Shown: positions 25,393 through 34,262, numbered from the stretch's first letter. The stretch is 64,000 nt of DNA from UMGS1889 sp964540575 (GCA_964540575.1 CAZINI010000002.1:75765-139764), one strand, 5' to 3'. The notes: a model not told the origin generated them from the sequence alone. Made by a program: numbers and translations.

Positions 25393-26128
25393 ACTCCGCA
25401 AATTTTCCCGTTTCCTTGTCGGGACATATCATTGCGGGAATGTCCCCGAGAGCGGGCTTCATACCGTCGTCGGGGATAAGAGCAATGTCCGCCGCACAAA
25501 GCATTGGAATATCAAACTCGCTGTCCCCCGCCGCTATGGTCGTTTCGGGGGACAGCCTTTTTTTCAGCCGTTTGAGGGCATCCCCCTTGTTCAGACCCTT
25601 TGGCAGAATGTATATCTTTGAGCCGTTGGTCATAACGTCAACGGTCTGCATTTCAAGCTGTGATTTGAGCATTGAAACGGTTTCGGAGGGTTTATCCGAT
25701 TTTGTGAAGATAAAGGAATTATCCACAAATCTGACCTCAAAGGAACGGTTATTGTCCGTTTCAAGGAGCGTTTTGCCACGTTCAAGCTCGCTAATGGCGG
25801 CGTTTATAAGCTGTTCGGACTCGGTTCGCCACGTCTTGTCGGGGACGCCGTTTATGAACAGCATTCCGCCGTTGGAGGTCACTGCCATCGGCACACTATC
25901 CCCGAATATGGAGATACGCCGAAACTGCTCTTCCGAGCGGGTGGTTATGGGGATAGGCAAGATCCCCGAGGACAGTCCCCGCAGCTTTTCCACAGCTTCG
26001 GGGGTCATATAGGAAAGCTTCTTTAAAACGCCGTTTATATTGCCCTCTTCAACGCAGATATGGGAGCTTTCGGCTTTTTTATAGCTGTGGATAAGCGTGT
26101 TGTCAAGGTCGAGAGCCAGCAGTATCAT
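25340..26128 (-). CDS. HAD-superfamily phosphatase of the Ter biosynthetic module
   Basis: This 262-aa protein has HAD motif I DLDNTLI (residues 7-13), motif II in ITTRS, a lysine (motif III) in GLNKGDAL and motif IV GDSEFDIPML. It is Cof-like, with a C2 cap and a cap segment that includes TSNGGML. In Ter systems described by Anantharaman, Iyer and Aravind, a HAD enzyme is grouped with ATP-grasp, phosphoribosyltransferase and CitE-like genes. There it is thought to act on a nucleoside-like product. It is the last gene of unit 3 and overlaps the small membrane gene by 4 nt. Its end runs 53 bp into the convergent lipoprotein gene. Confidence 0.85.
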   Translation of the reverse strand: MILLALDLDNTLIHSYKKAESSHICVEEGNINGVLKKLSYMTPEAVEKLRGLSSGILPIPITTRSEEQFRRISIFGDSVPMAVTSNGGMLFINGVPDKTWRTESEQLINAAISELERGKTLLETDNNRSFEVRFVDNSFIFTKSDKPSETVSMLKSQLEMQTVDVMTNGSKIYILPKGLNKGDALKRLKKRLSPETTIAAGDSEFDIPMLCAADIALIPDDGMKPALGDIPAMICPDKETGKFAEFILDFAEDYFRKYRKNP

Positions 26129-26334
26129 TGTAAAACTCCTTTAGCTGTGAAAAAATCGGGCAGCATTGCAAGTGTCATTGTCAGCGAAATTACGAATATC
26201 AGCAGAAAAATATTTGCAGCAAATCGGAAACGCTCCTTGCCGTTCTGCTGATATGTCCTCCTCAGACGTACAGACAGTATCAGCGAAATAAAGCATACGG
26301 GTGCTGCAATGATGAAAAACATTTCGCCGTTCAT
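26125..26334 (-). CDS. Small two-helix membrane protein in the Ter operon
   Basis: This 69-aa protein has two hydrophobic helices, near 4-22 and 40-60, with a basic loop RLRRTYQQNGKERFRF between. Its ATG overlaps the stop of the four-domain phosphoribosyltransferase gene by 1 nt and its end overlaps the HAD gene by 4 nt, so it is a coupled operon member. I recognise no family. It could tether the biosynthetic enzymes at the membrane, but that is a guess. Confidence 0.65.
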   Translation of the reverse strand: MNGEMFFIIAAPVCFISLILSVRLRRTYQQNGKERFRFAANIFLLIFVISLTMTLAMLPDFFTAKGVLQ

Positions 26335-28544
26335 TACACGTCACCGTGGCTTTTTTCGCCGAGAGTACGGATTATTCCGCAGGCTTTGTAACGGGTCAGG
26401 GGATAGCGTTTTACGGGGACATTCTTTTCCTCCGCAAGCCGCAGAAGGTGGCTGACACAGCTTTCGTCCTCCAAATTGTCCGCAATCAGCAGACAGTACG
26501 GAACACGCCGCAGCAACACTCGGGTCGCCTCCCCAAGCCCCGGCTTTACCAGATTAATATCGTCAATGTCAAAATCGGCGGCAATGCGTTTTACTTCGTC
26601 AATGCCCGTACCGTCGGGACGGCTTTCAAGGGGCAAATTGTCGGGGACAAGCTGCATTGCATTTTCGATTTTCTCAATATATTCAATGGATAAGTCCTCA
26701 TTTTCCAGATCATAGTGATATGCCGCACCGTGGAAATCCTCATCTCCGATAATATCTCCCCGCAAAAATGTACGGCTCATAAGCCCCGAAACGGTAGAAT
26801 TCAGTATAGAGCTGGGGATAAGAATGTCCTTGTAAGTGCCGCAAAGCTCGGTGATATTGGCAGGGTCGGCAAGCACGGCAAGGCTGCTCGATACACCGTC
26901 GTAATCGGCGAGGGCTTCGGTCAGCGTCCCGAGGATAGCCCCTTTTCCCGTCCAGCCGTCAACGAAGCATATCTCCCGGGGACGGTGCTGTGCGAGAATG
27001 TAGGACATAGCGTTTTTGTCGATGCCAATTCCCCTGATTATGGAAACAGTGTAATGGGGGGCGTCCACTCCGAAGCGGGAGCGAAGGCAGCGTTTCAGCA
27101 GAATTCCCACAGGTGTTCCCGCACGGGCAAGGGACACAAGGGCGATCTTTCCGTCAGGGTGAGCCTTGCAAAGCCGTTCGCATACGGAAACAACGGCTTC
27201 GGCGGTTTCATAGGCACACCGTTCCAGAGCGTTTTTGTATTCACGGAGATATTTTTCCGAGGGACGATACTCCAGCGGAAGCATCTCCGAATAGTGTGCA
27301 CCCTGCTCGATACGCCGCTGACGTTCCTCCGCAGGCAGGGGCTGAACACGTCCCGTTATATCTTTCAAAAGAACGGTAACGTCCGATGGGGAATAGGAGG
27401 ACGGCATTGCCGCCTCCCAGCTGACGAAAAAGAAGCTGTCCGTTTCGGGAAATACGTCCGTCAGCTGCATAAAGCCGTCCTTTTTCGGGCTGTCGGTCAC
27501 GGCGATAACAATGTCGTATTTATCGGGATTGTAAAGGTATGCAGTTCGGTTTTTATCGTAAAAGCTTTCCAGCTTTATTCTCGAAAACAGCGGATAATTT
27601 TCCTTGAAATGGGGTTCGATGGGGCTTCGGGTGGTGGAATGGGTGTACACCTCCGCACCCTGTTCACGCAGCTTTTCGGCGGCGGTAATTGCGGGGTACA
27701 TACACTCCTCCGTGCCGACAACGGCTATTTTTTTTCCCGAAACACGGACGTTTTTCCGTTCCAAAACACGCAGAAGCTGCTCTGAAAGGCTGTCACAGGC
27801 GGCGGAATAATCGTCCGCAGGAACGCCGCTTCGTGGGTCAAGCATTCCCTTTATCCTGAAATATTCGCATTTGGGGGAATGGGTCCTATCGGGCAGCGGC
27901 TTCGGCGGTTCGGGAATGGGACTGTCCGTATGGTCGGACATATCTATTTTTGTTAAATAAAAAAATTCATATCTCGACAAAGCAAGCTCGCTCGTCCGCT
28001 CCTCGGACATTCCGTTTAAAATGGAACAGGCGGAAAATGTTGTGTTTTCGGGCACTTTGGGGTTGGCTTTCAGGGCGTTTATGAAATTTACAATGGTTTT
28101 GCCCGTGGTAATTTCGTCCTCAACGAAGATAACTCTTGTCACGCCGCAAAAAAGCTTTTCGGTGCTTTTGCATTGCAGGGTCTGTTCCGTAGCATGGGAA
28201 TGCTCCTCGGAAAATTCGGCGGCATATTCGCAGTTTGTGAGCATTTCCCTTGTGGTGTGGATATAGCGTGAGCCGTGAAATGCCCTTGCCACAGCCGCAC
28301 CCACAGCGGTCGCCGTTTCCGCAAAGCCGATAAACAGGATATTTTCCGCAGGTTCACGGACGTTTTTCTTCACCTCGTCCGCCAGCTCCGAAAATAGCTT
28401 CAGCGGAATATCGGGGGAGATGGGAAAATGCTTTCCCTGACACTTATCCACAAGGATAAAGCTCCTTTTTGCGTTGTTTTCCCGTCTTGAAACGCAGGCA
28501 AGCTGTTCGGACGGAAAGGACGACTTGTTACAGAGAAGCTTCAA
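26334..28544 (-). CDS. Fused phosphoribosyltransferase-TRSP-StiP-PELOTA protein of the Ter system
   Basis: This 736-aa protein joins parts that are commonly separate genes. Residues about 40-200 are a phosphoribosyltransferase with the PRPP loop VEDEITTGKT (141-150). Residues about 225-395 form the TRSP domain, with the naming motif at 305-308. Residues about 415-640 match the StiP family, a second PRTase-like fold with SLARAGTPVG (471-480) and FVDGWTGKG (527-535). Residues about 645-730 resemble the PELOTA RNA-binding (L7Ae-like) domain. In the Ter biosynthetic module these enzymes are predicted to build a nucleoside-like compound. It overlaps the ATP-grasp gene by 17 nt and the small membrane gene by 1 nt. 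Confidence 0.85.
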   Translation of the reverse strand: MKLLCNKSSFPSEQLACVSRRENNAKRSFILVDKCQGKHFPISPDIPLKLFSELADEVKKNVREPAENILFIGFAETATAVGAAVARAFHGSRYIHTTREMLTNCEYAAEFSEEHSHATEQTLQCKSTEKLFCGVTRVIFVEDEITTGKTIVNFINALKANPKVPENTTFSACSILNGMSEERTSELALSRYEFFYLTKIDMSDHTDSPIPEPPKPLPDRTHSPKCEYFRIKGMLDPRSGVPADDYSAACDSLSEQLLRVLERKNVRVSGKKIAVVGTEECMYPAITAAEKLREQGAEVYTHSTTRSPIEPHFKENYPLFSRIKLESFYDKNRTAYLYNPDKYDIVIAVTDSPKKDGFMQLTDVFPETDSFFFVSWEAAMPSSYSPSDVTVLLKDITGRVQPLPAEERQRRIEQGAHYSEMLPLEYRPSEKYLREYKNALERCAYETAEAVVSVCERLCKAHPDGKIALVSLARAGTPVGILLKRCLRSRFGVDAPHYTVSIIRGIGIDKNAMSYILAQHRPREICFVDGWTGKGAILGTLTEALADYDGVSSSLAVLADPANITELCGTYKDILIPSSILNSTVSGLMSRTFLRGDIIGDEDFHGAAYHYDLENEDLSIEYIEKIENAMQLVPDNLPLESRPDGTGIDEVKRIAADFDIDDINLVKPGLGEATRVLLRRVPYCLLIADNLEDESCVSHLLRLAEEKNVPVKRYPLTRYKACGIIRTLGEKSHGDV

Positions 28545-29580
28545 AGCCTGTCACCTCGCTGTCCTCGGGAAGCTCCATGGGGGTTTCCACATAAGCGACC
28601 CTTGACGGAACACGTTTGAGCATCCACTTTTTGTCGTTACCCATAAGCTGATTTACCGCCAGATTGGGGATATTCACCCCCGCACCCGTGCAGGAAAGCT
28701 GTATGCCGCCGGACATTCGAGTGTTTACCTCCAGAAGATAGGGCTTTCCGTCGTGATATTTAAACTGAATATTGCAGGGAGTTTTCAGTCCCGTATATTC
28801 AAAAAATCTTTCGCAGAGTGAGATAATTGTGTGGTCATAGCGAATTTCGGCAATTCTTGAGCCTGTTTTGAACCTTGGAATGATAATATTTCCGTCGGCA
28901 GTCATCAGGCAGTCGGCACTGACTTCACAGCCGTCTAAATAGGGCATTACGATGAAATTCGGCAGACTGTCCCGTTCGGAAAGGGCTTCGAGAGCCTGAC
29001 GGTAGGATATTTTCATTCCCGGCTGAACGAAAAGCCCGTTATATCCCGCCATTCTGTCGTCAATGACACGAAAGCTGACAGCCCCCTCATCGTGGGCAAG
29101 CTTTAAGCAGGCACGGCAGCCCTTGGCGGTTATTTTTTCGTATGCCTCCTTAAATTCCTCCGCATTTCGGATAACGTATCTTTCGGGAATGACCTCGGGG
29201 GCAAACTCGTTGAACAGCCTATATGTACAGTCCTTATCGGACAGGTTCATCAGCTTGTTGTAATCATAATCCGCCAGAACGGAAACGCCTATTTCCTCAA
29301 ATTCCGTCACACGCCTGACAATTGCGGTCATTTTCCGTCGGGGGATAAAAAGCCTTATCCTATGCTCCTTGCAGAATTTCAGACAATAGTTTACATATTC
29401 ATCATCATCGGGAATGGACGGTTCTCTGTACCACTCGTCACATGCCAGCTTGATAACGGAGTCGTAATTTTCGTTTGTACCTATGACATAAAAATCCATA
29501 GTTGTGTCTAATTTTATAAGATTAATGATATGATATGCCGTGGAAAACCAGTGATTGAGCCAAATTCTAACAGTTTTCAT
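28528..29580 (-). CDS. ATP-grasp ligase of the Ter biosynthetic module
   Basis: This 350-aa protein has an N-terminal Rossmann-like pre-ATP-grasp domain and then an ATP-grasp fold. The ATP-binding lysine is near RACLKLAHDEGAVSFR. The metal-binding site is in PYLLEVNTRMSGGIQLS, where E and N coordinate Mg2+. Substrate-loop features include FKTGSRI. It should ligate an amino or carboxyl group to the product made by the neighbouring enzymes. It lies 38 bp after the CitE-like gene and overlaps the following gene by 17 nt, which indicates tight coupling. Confidence 0.88.
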   Translation of the reverse strand: MKTVRIWLNHWFSTAYHIINLIKLDTTMDFYVIGTNENYDSVIKLACDEWYREPSIPDDDEYVNYCLKFCKEHRIRLFIPRRKMTAIVRRVTEFEEIGVSVLADYDYNKLMNLSDKDCTYRLFNEFAPEVIPERYVIRNAEEFKEAYEKITAKGCRACLKLAHDEGAVSFRVIDDRMAGYNGLFVQPGMKISYRQALEALSERDSLPNFIVMPYLDGCEVSADCLMTADGNIIIPRFKTGSRIAEIRYDHTIISLCERFFEYTGLKTPCNIQFKYHDGKPYLLEVNTRMSGGIQLSCTGAGVNIPNLAVNQLMGNDKKWMLKRVPSRVAYVETPMELPEDSEVTGFEASL

Positions 29581-29618
29581 TTTGTACCTCTTTATATAAA
29601 CATTGCGTGAATGCTTTT

Positions 29619-30662
29619 TTATTTTACGCCGTAAATTGATGCCAGAGTAACGGTTTTTCTTGCCCAGTTTTCGTGTACCTTGACCTCGTTCATACGTCCT
29701 CCCGAAGGGCTTTTTGCCACTGCTAAGCCGCTGTCGTTCCAGTTGAGTATACTGAGAGCGTCCTTGTAATCCTCTTCGGAAACGCTGAGAGATTCGTTGA
29801 TAACAGGCAGCTGTGTAGGGTGGATAGCGGTCTTTCCAATGAAACCGTTGAGCCTGTCAAGCTCCAGCTCCGCACGAAGCCCCTTTGCCCACTGACCGTC
29901 GGGGTCGTTTCCGAAATATTCCCAGACGGGGGCAGAAACCACATAATCCCGTCCGAAAACATTGAAAATATCCGCAAGAGTGTTCCTCACAACGGTTATA
30001 TCGTAAATGGTGCGGTCGGCGGGTCGGCGGAAGCCGAAGCGGCTGCAAAAGTCATTGCCGCCCACACGGATATTCAGCACAAGCTTCGAGATGGTGTCAA
30101 CGGCAGACTTTATCTCGGTAATAGCCTGCAAGCGGCTTTTCAGGTCGATGACCTCCGTTGATTCGAGAATGGGCATACAGTAAATGTTCTGCTTGCCGCT
30201 GTTTATTTCCGTCATGACCTCAATGTACGAGGCGGCGTTTCGGCGGTCGAATTTCGGCAGGATAAAGCCTGTCAGCAGTTCGTAATCGCATATTTTTTCG
30301 TAGATACGCAGAAGCTGTTCGGCGGAACGTACACGCACAAAGAGCAGGGGAAGCTCGCTTTTACGAACATTTTCGAGAATTATTTCCCGATATATCTTTT
30401 CAAATGTGTCAAAAAGGCAGTTTTCCGCCTCTTCAACGAAATTATCCCCAACGCTGTCCTCCAGACAGAGGGAAACCGACCGCAGCCCCGCATACTTTTT
30501 CGTGGTGATAAAGTCCGCAGCTTTGGGGTTCAGGGCAGGACAGTAGAGCAGTCCTCCGAGGGCATATTGGAGAACGAATTTATCGTTATGAGCCTTGTCG
30601 GAACGCTTGGTGAAGCTTGCCGATGAGGCGGGTCTTGCTATATTTACAAAGCTGTTGTCCAT
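29619..30662 (-). CDS. HpcH/HpaI aldolase/citrate-lyase (CitE-like) family protein of the Ter module
   Basis: This 347-aa TIM-barrel protein has the CitE-like metal ligand segment SLCLEDSVGDN, the arginine-bearing LFVRVRS, GFILPKFD, MPILES, RVGGNDF and the C-terminal GKTAIHPTQLPVIN. It probably forms or cleaves a C-C bond on a keto-acid. In Ter systems this protein is the aldolase partner of the PRTase/ATP-grasp/HAD set. It lies 17 bp after the TerD-fusion gene. The real citrate-lyase partners (CitD, CitF) are absent, which argues against citrate cleavage. Confidence 0.87.
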   Translation of the reverse strand: MDNSFVNIARPASSASFTKRSDKAHNDKFVLQYALGGLLYCPALNPKAADFITTKKYAGLRSVSLCLEDSVGDNFVEEAENCLFDTFEKIYREIILENVRKSELPLLFVRVRSAEQLLRIYEKICDYELLTGFILPKFDRRNAASYIEVMTEINSGKQNIYCMPILESTEVIDLKSRLQAITEIKSAVDTISKLVLNIRVGGNDFCSRFGFRRPADRTIYDITVVRNTLADIFNVFGRDYVVSAPVWEYFGNDPDGQWAKGLRAELELDRLNGFIGKTAIHPTQLPVINESLSVSEEDYKDALSILNWNDSGLAVAKSPSGGRMNEVKVHENWARKTVTLASIYGVK

Positions 30663-30679
30663 TATATTGTCCTTTCAAG

Positions 30680-31942
30680 TCACACTATTTGTAAGCCCGT
30701 GCTTTCGCAGAGCCGTCTTAAGCCGTCCCGATAGCCTGCACCGACGCAGCAAAGCTTCCAGTTGTTTTTGTAGCGGTAGAATTCCACCGCAACGATCGTT
30801 GTTTCCATCAGCAGATTATCGGGGGAGAAAACCAGAGTGTTTTTCCCCTTTAAGGTGAATGTCAGCCCCTTGACCTTGGAAAAGTTTCGGCGGGGGTCGT
30901 CCCCGTAAACGGAATAGGCAAGGGAAATTCTTTCGATATGGTCGGGTATTTTCGTGAGATCAACGGTCACGGTCCTGTCGGGGCTTTTGTCGTCATAGCT
31001 GATGCTGCCGCACTTCGACCGAGTGTTCCCGAAAAATACAAGGCAGTCGTCCTCGGTTGCTTTTGCGTTTTTATCCAGCATAAAGGTGTAGGCGTCTATC
31101 TCCATATCGGCGGGATAGCTTGCCGAAAAGCTGATTTCGGCTTTATCTCCGAGATAATCGGCGGCGGAGATACGCTGACCTCTTGTGAGGGGGACAGTCG
31201 TTCCCGTGGGGGCGGTCCTTTCCGATGGGCGGGACACTTTGCTGTATCCCGAAAGCTGATTTCTCGTCAGCACCACGGAGCGTCCCTCGTTGGGTGCGGT
31301 CACCGTTTGCGGAGCAGCCTTGAATACTGAAGCCCCGTCGGTAAAGGAGGACGCATCGCCGTCCGCAGTGCCGAAGATATACGCACGCCTGTTCAGCTCC
31401 GACTTAAAGATAACATCTCCGTAAAGATATGTACCCCGACGCAGCGGTTCGGTGGTGACAGTGACCGTTCCCGCACCTGCCGCTATCTTTGCGGGGGAGA
31501 AGGTCACATCCTTTGCGGTGGATATTATCTCAGTTTCCGCCGGGACGCAAAGCTCCATTTTAAAGGTGTTTTTCTGTCCGTCGGGGAATTTTCCCAGCTT
31601 GATATTGACGGGAACGCCCCAGTAGCCGTCCTCGCTGCCCATTCCACGGACAGCACCGATTATCTCAACATTTTCCGCAGTGACCCCGGGGGCAGTGCAG
31701 ACGATAGCGAATGAGGCATTGTCACGGGGCTGTCCCGTAAGCTCTATCCGCAGATTTTTCAGGCGGACATTGGGTGCGGAAACGGTCAGCACCGTGCCGT
31801 TTTTCGCCCACAGAGTAGTGTTGTTTCCCGTGACAGTGCAGGGCTTGGTAATAACAAAAGGTCCTTCAAATTCGCCGCAGGGCAGGGAAGCCGCACCTCC
31901 TATCGGGACGTTGCTCAGAATTTCGTCCACCGTATCAGCCAT
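30680..31942 (-). CDS. TerD-domain protein with an extra N-terminal beta-rich domain
   Basis: This 420-aa protein starts at the ATG at 31942, where AAGGGGGA gives a good ribosome site; the longer frame to 32032 covers the promoter. Residues about 1-230 are beta-rich and repetitive (CTVTGNNTTLWAKNGTVLTV, NVRLKNLRIEL), suggesting a beta-helix or beta-sandwich that I cannot name. Residues about 245-420 form a TerD domain: LTRGQRIS, EIDAYTFMLDKN, DDCLVFFGN, TVDLTKIPDHIERISLAYSVY and AVEFYRYKNNWKLCCVGAGY. Some calcium ligands are kept less well than in its stand-alone relatives. It heads unit 3, behind its own promoter. Confidence 0.82.
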   Translation of the reverse strand: MADTVDEILSNVPIGGAASLPCGEFEGPFVITKPCTVTGNNTTLWAKNGTVLTVSAPNVRLKNLRIELTGQPRDNASFAIVCTAPGVTAENVEIIGAVRGMGSEDGYWGVPVNIKLGKFPDGQKNTFKMELCVPAETEIISTAKDVTFSPAKIAAGAGTVTVTTEPLRRGTYLYGDVIFKSELNRRAYIFGTADGDASSFTDGASVFKAAPQTVTAPNEGRSVVLTRNQLSGYSKVSRPSERTAPTGTTVPLTRGQRISAADYLGDKAEISFSASYPADMEIDAYTFMLDKNAKATEDDCLVFFGNTRSKCGSISYDDKSPDRTVTVDLTKIPDHIERISLAYSVYGDDPRRNFSKVKGLTFTLKGKNTLVFSPDNLLMETTIVAVEFYRYKNNWKLCCVGAGYRDGLRRLCESTGLQIV

Positions 31943-32003
31943 ATAATATCCCCCTTTCGCACAGTTTTTCCGATACACTTCCTTCGGTATCGCATACATT
32001 AAC

Positions 32004-32032
32004 ATTATATCATTTTGCAGATAGAAAATCAA
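32004..32032 (-). promoter_or_regulatory. Promoter of Ter unit 3 (biosynthetic genes)
   Basis: TTGATT (32027-32032), 17-bp spacer, TATAAT (32004-32009) on the minus strand. It lies directly after the terminator of the terD gene. The leader contains a small CCGATAC-type hairpin. Confidence 0.78.
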
Positions 32033-32053
32033 GGCGTTTTTAGGAAAATTTCA

Positions 32054-32088
32054 CAAAAAAACTCTCCCGCCCCAAAGGAACGGGAGAG
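32054..32088 (-). terminator. Terminator between Ter unit 2 and unit 3
   Basis: The 8-bp stem CTCTCCCG/CGGGAGAG (32062-32069 with 32081-32088) is followed on the minus strand by seven T residues. It lies 13 bp after the terD stop. Confidence 0.85.
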
Positions 32089-32101
32089 CCGAATACAAAT
32101 A

Positions 32102-32686
32102 TTAAACATTAACACCGTAAGCACGGCAAAGAGCTTCCAGACCGCCGCTGTAACCTGCACCGACAGCGTTGAACTTCCACTCGCCGTTGTAGCGGTAAAG
32201 TTCGCATACGACCAGAGCGGTTTCGATGGAAAATTCCTCCATCAGGTCGTATCTGAGCATTTCCTCGCCGTTCATATCGTCATCGCTGTTACGCTTGCAG
32301 ACTCTGACAAAGGCGTTGGAAACCTGTCCGAAATTCTGATGACGTGTGGCAGCCTCGTGGATAGTAACGGTAATTGCTATCTTCGAGATATTCTGAGGTA
32401 TCTTCGTAAAGTCGATGAGGATAACCTCGTCATCGCCCTCGCCCTCGCCTGTGAGATTATCTCCCGTATGAACAACAGCTCCGTCATATCCCGTAAGATT
32501 GTTGTAGAAGATGAAGTCCTCGTCCTTCAGCACCTTGCCGTTTTCGCCCAGGAGGAACGCTGATGCGTCCAGGTCGAAATCGTAGCCGCCGTCATAGCTG
32601 TTTGTGTCCCAGCCCAGACCAACAAGAGCCTTTGTCATTGATTTGTCAAGACTTACTCTTTGTCCCTTTGAAAGATTTACACCCAT
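32102..32686 (-). CDS. terD: TerD family calcium-binding stress protein
   Basis: This 194-aa protein is a full-length TerD domain. It has NLSKGQRVSLDK at the start and the calcium-site segments GGYDFDLDASAFLL and GDNLTGEGEGDDE. YNNLTGYDG, VTIHEA, FGQVSNAFVRV and the ending ELYRYNGEWKFNAVGAGY complete the fold. TerD proteins bind Ca2+ and accompany tellurite, phage and DNA-damage resistance. It is one of three adjacent paralogues of nearly equal length. It is the last gene of unit 2, followed by a terminator. Confidence 0.95.
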   Translation of the reverse strand: MGVNLSKGQRVSLDKSMTKALVGLGWDTNSYDGGYDFDLDASAFLLGENGKVLKDEDFIFYNNLTGYDGAVVHTGDNLTGEGEGDDEVILIDFTKIPQNISKIAITVTIHEAATRHQNFGQVSNAFVRVCKRNSDDDMNGEEMLRYDLMEEFSIETALVVCELYRYNGEWKFNAVGAGYSGGLEALCRAYGVNV

Positions 32687-32743
32687 ATTAATACCTTCCT
32701 TTCAGAGTTCAGAGGTTTTCTCCGTTTGACCCCAAGCGTTTTA

Positions 32744-33334
32744 TTACTGATAACGTCTTGCAATGTCGGAGATACCGTTGTCATTGGTGCCTTCGCCCAC
32801 TGCACTGAACTTCCATTCGCCGTTGTATCTGTAAACCTCGCCGAATATCATAGCAGTCTTGCCGCTGTAATTATCGGTGAGATTGAACTTGCAAAGCTCT
32901 TTATTTGTATCGGCATCGACAATTCGGATAAATGCATTCTGTATCATTCCGAAATGCTGAGCTCTTTCTCTCGCCTGATAGATAGTTACCGCAATAACGA
33001 TCCTCTCGCAGTACTGAGGAACGTCCCGCAGGTCGATCATGATCTGCTCGTCGTCGCCGTCGCCTGCACCTGTCAGGTTATCGCCCATATGCTGAACAGA
33101 ACCGCTCTTGTGCTTTAAATTGTTATAGAAAACGTAATCGTCCTTGTTGGCAAGCTTGCCGCCTGCGGAAAGGAGAAGTGCGGAAGCGTCACAGTCAATA
33201 TCCTGCGGCTTTGGTGCAAAAAGTCCCCGCTTCTGAACAACTTCGTCCCAGCCCAGACCTACTACAACTCTTTTCAGAGATGAATTTCCTTTTGTAAGGT
33301 CAACCTTCTGACCCTTCTGAAGATTAACAGACAT
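32744..33334 (-). CDS. TerD family protein (divergent paralogue)
   Basis: This 196-aa TerD-domain protein has NLQKGQKVDLTKGN and GLGWDEVV. Unlike its neighbours it carries an insert around KRGLFAPKPQ, and the first calcium loop reads DIDCDASALLL in place of DFDLDAS. The second site GDNLTGAGDGDDE is intact. It ends SAVGEGTNDNGISDIARRYQ. The divergence suggests a different partner or metal affinity. It lies 25 bp after the AIM24-like gene and 57 bp before the next terD. Confidence 0.93.
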   Translation of the reverse strand: MSVNLQKGQKVDLTKGNSSLKRVVVGLGWDEVVQKRGLFAPKPQDIDCDASALLLSAGGKLANKDDYVFYNNLKHKSGSVQHMGDNLTGAGDGDDEQIMIDLRDVPQYCERIVIAVTIYQARERAQHFGMIQNAFIRIVDADTNKELCKFNLTDNYSGKTAMIFGEVYRYNGEWKFSAVGEGTNDNGISDIARRYQ

Positions 33335-33359
33335 AGCTTTTACAGTCCTTTCTTTATGG

Positions 33360-34190
33360 TTATGTATGTACGGATACCGTTGATTGGGCAGGCATATACG
33401 ATGATCCTATCATAGAATTATACACCTTGATGGTGGGGGCAAGCCAAACCTGTCCCGTTCCACGGTATACGTTCACAAGTCCCTCGCCGCTGACAGCAGA
33501 GCCGATAAGCGTCTTAGCCGAACGTTCAACGGTGAAGTTGATGCCGCCTGTTCTGAGAACGGCAAAGTTGCCGTCCACCTTGAGCACATCGTTGTTAAGC
33601 TCAATTATTTCGATCTCCGCCATAGGAACGGCACATTCGAGAACGACAAGTCCCGGACCTCTCAGTGAGGTCTGGAAAATGCCCTCGCCGCCCAGTGCTG
33701 CCGAGGAAAGATTTTTCTGCATAAACGCACTGACATTCACGCTGCCCTGTGCCGCAAAGAACATTCCCTTGTCAACGATTATTTCCTCGCCCGCCTGAAG
33801 CTCAAGAGTCAGCAGATGCTTGAAAGTAGGCTCCAGAACGACCATTCCTGTGCCGCTGTATTCGGGCTGAGCAGCCGCTTCGCCCGTTACCGCACCTGTG
33901 AACATTCTGCCGAGAAGATTTCCGGGAGTAACGCCCGAGATCATTTCAAGATTTCCCTGGAAATAGCTCATAGCCCCCGGCTCGACCTTAACGGTGTCGT
34001 TGTTCAGGTATATGGCAGCCTGACGCACCCGCATATTCTGCTTTTCCATAAAATACATTTTTTCGGCGGCGTATGCATCGTTTCCGCCCAGCAGCTTCTG
34101 ATATTCAAGAATGTCTACCTTCATATTCTTGTTGGAGCTGGTGTCTATTATCTTAATGTTTTCACGAGTACCCACTGCGTTGTAATTCAT
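33360..34190 (-). CDS. AIM24 family protein
   Basis: This 276-aa protein is beta-rich and belongs to the AIM24 (mitochondrial biogenesis protein 24-like) family, a tryptophan-RNA-attenuator-like double-stranded beta fold. Segments such as VKVEPGAMSYFQGN, YSGTGMVVLEPTFKHL, VDKGMFFAAQGSV, LRGPGLVVLECAVP and GTGQVWLAPTIKVYN are typical. Its function is unknown; AIM24-like proteins are often found beside TerD genes, so a role in the same envelope or metal stress response is likely. It is inserted between two terD paralogues. Confidence 0.87.
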   Translation of the reverse strand: MNYNAVGTRENIKIIDTSSNKNMKVDILEYQKLLGGNDAYAAEKMYFMEKQNMRVRQAAIYLNNDTVKVEPGAMSYFQGNLEMISGVTPGNLLGRMFTGAVTGEAAAQPEYSGTGMVVLEPTFKHLLTLELQAGEEIIVDKGMFFAAQGSVNVSAFMQKNLSSAALGGEGIFQTSLRGPGLVVLECAVPMAEIEIIELNNDVLKVDGNFAVLRTGGINFTVERSAKTLIGSAVSGEGLVNVYRGTGQVWLAPTIKVYNSMIGSSYMPAQSTVSVHT

Positions 34191-34226
34191 TTTTCGCTGA
34201 CCCTCCCATCATATCCGACTGCGTAC

Positions 34227-34262
34227 GGTGTGTTTTGCCCCGATTTGCGGAGAAAACACACC
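34227..34262. repeat. 10-bp inverted repeat between terD and the AIM24 gene
   Basis: GGTGTGTTTT (34227-34236) pairs with AAAACACACC (34253-34262) around a GC-rich loop. No T tract follows on the minus strand. It may be an mRNA processing or stability site in unit 2. Confidence 0.6.

Noticed and set aside
29619..30662. Citrate lyase beta subunit (citrate fermentation)
   Set aside because: The fold is CitE-like, but citC, citD, citF and citX are absent, and its neighbours are the Ter biosynthetic genes.
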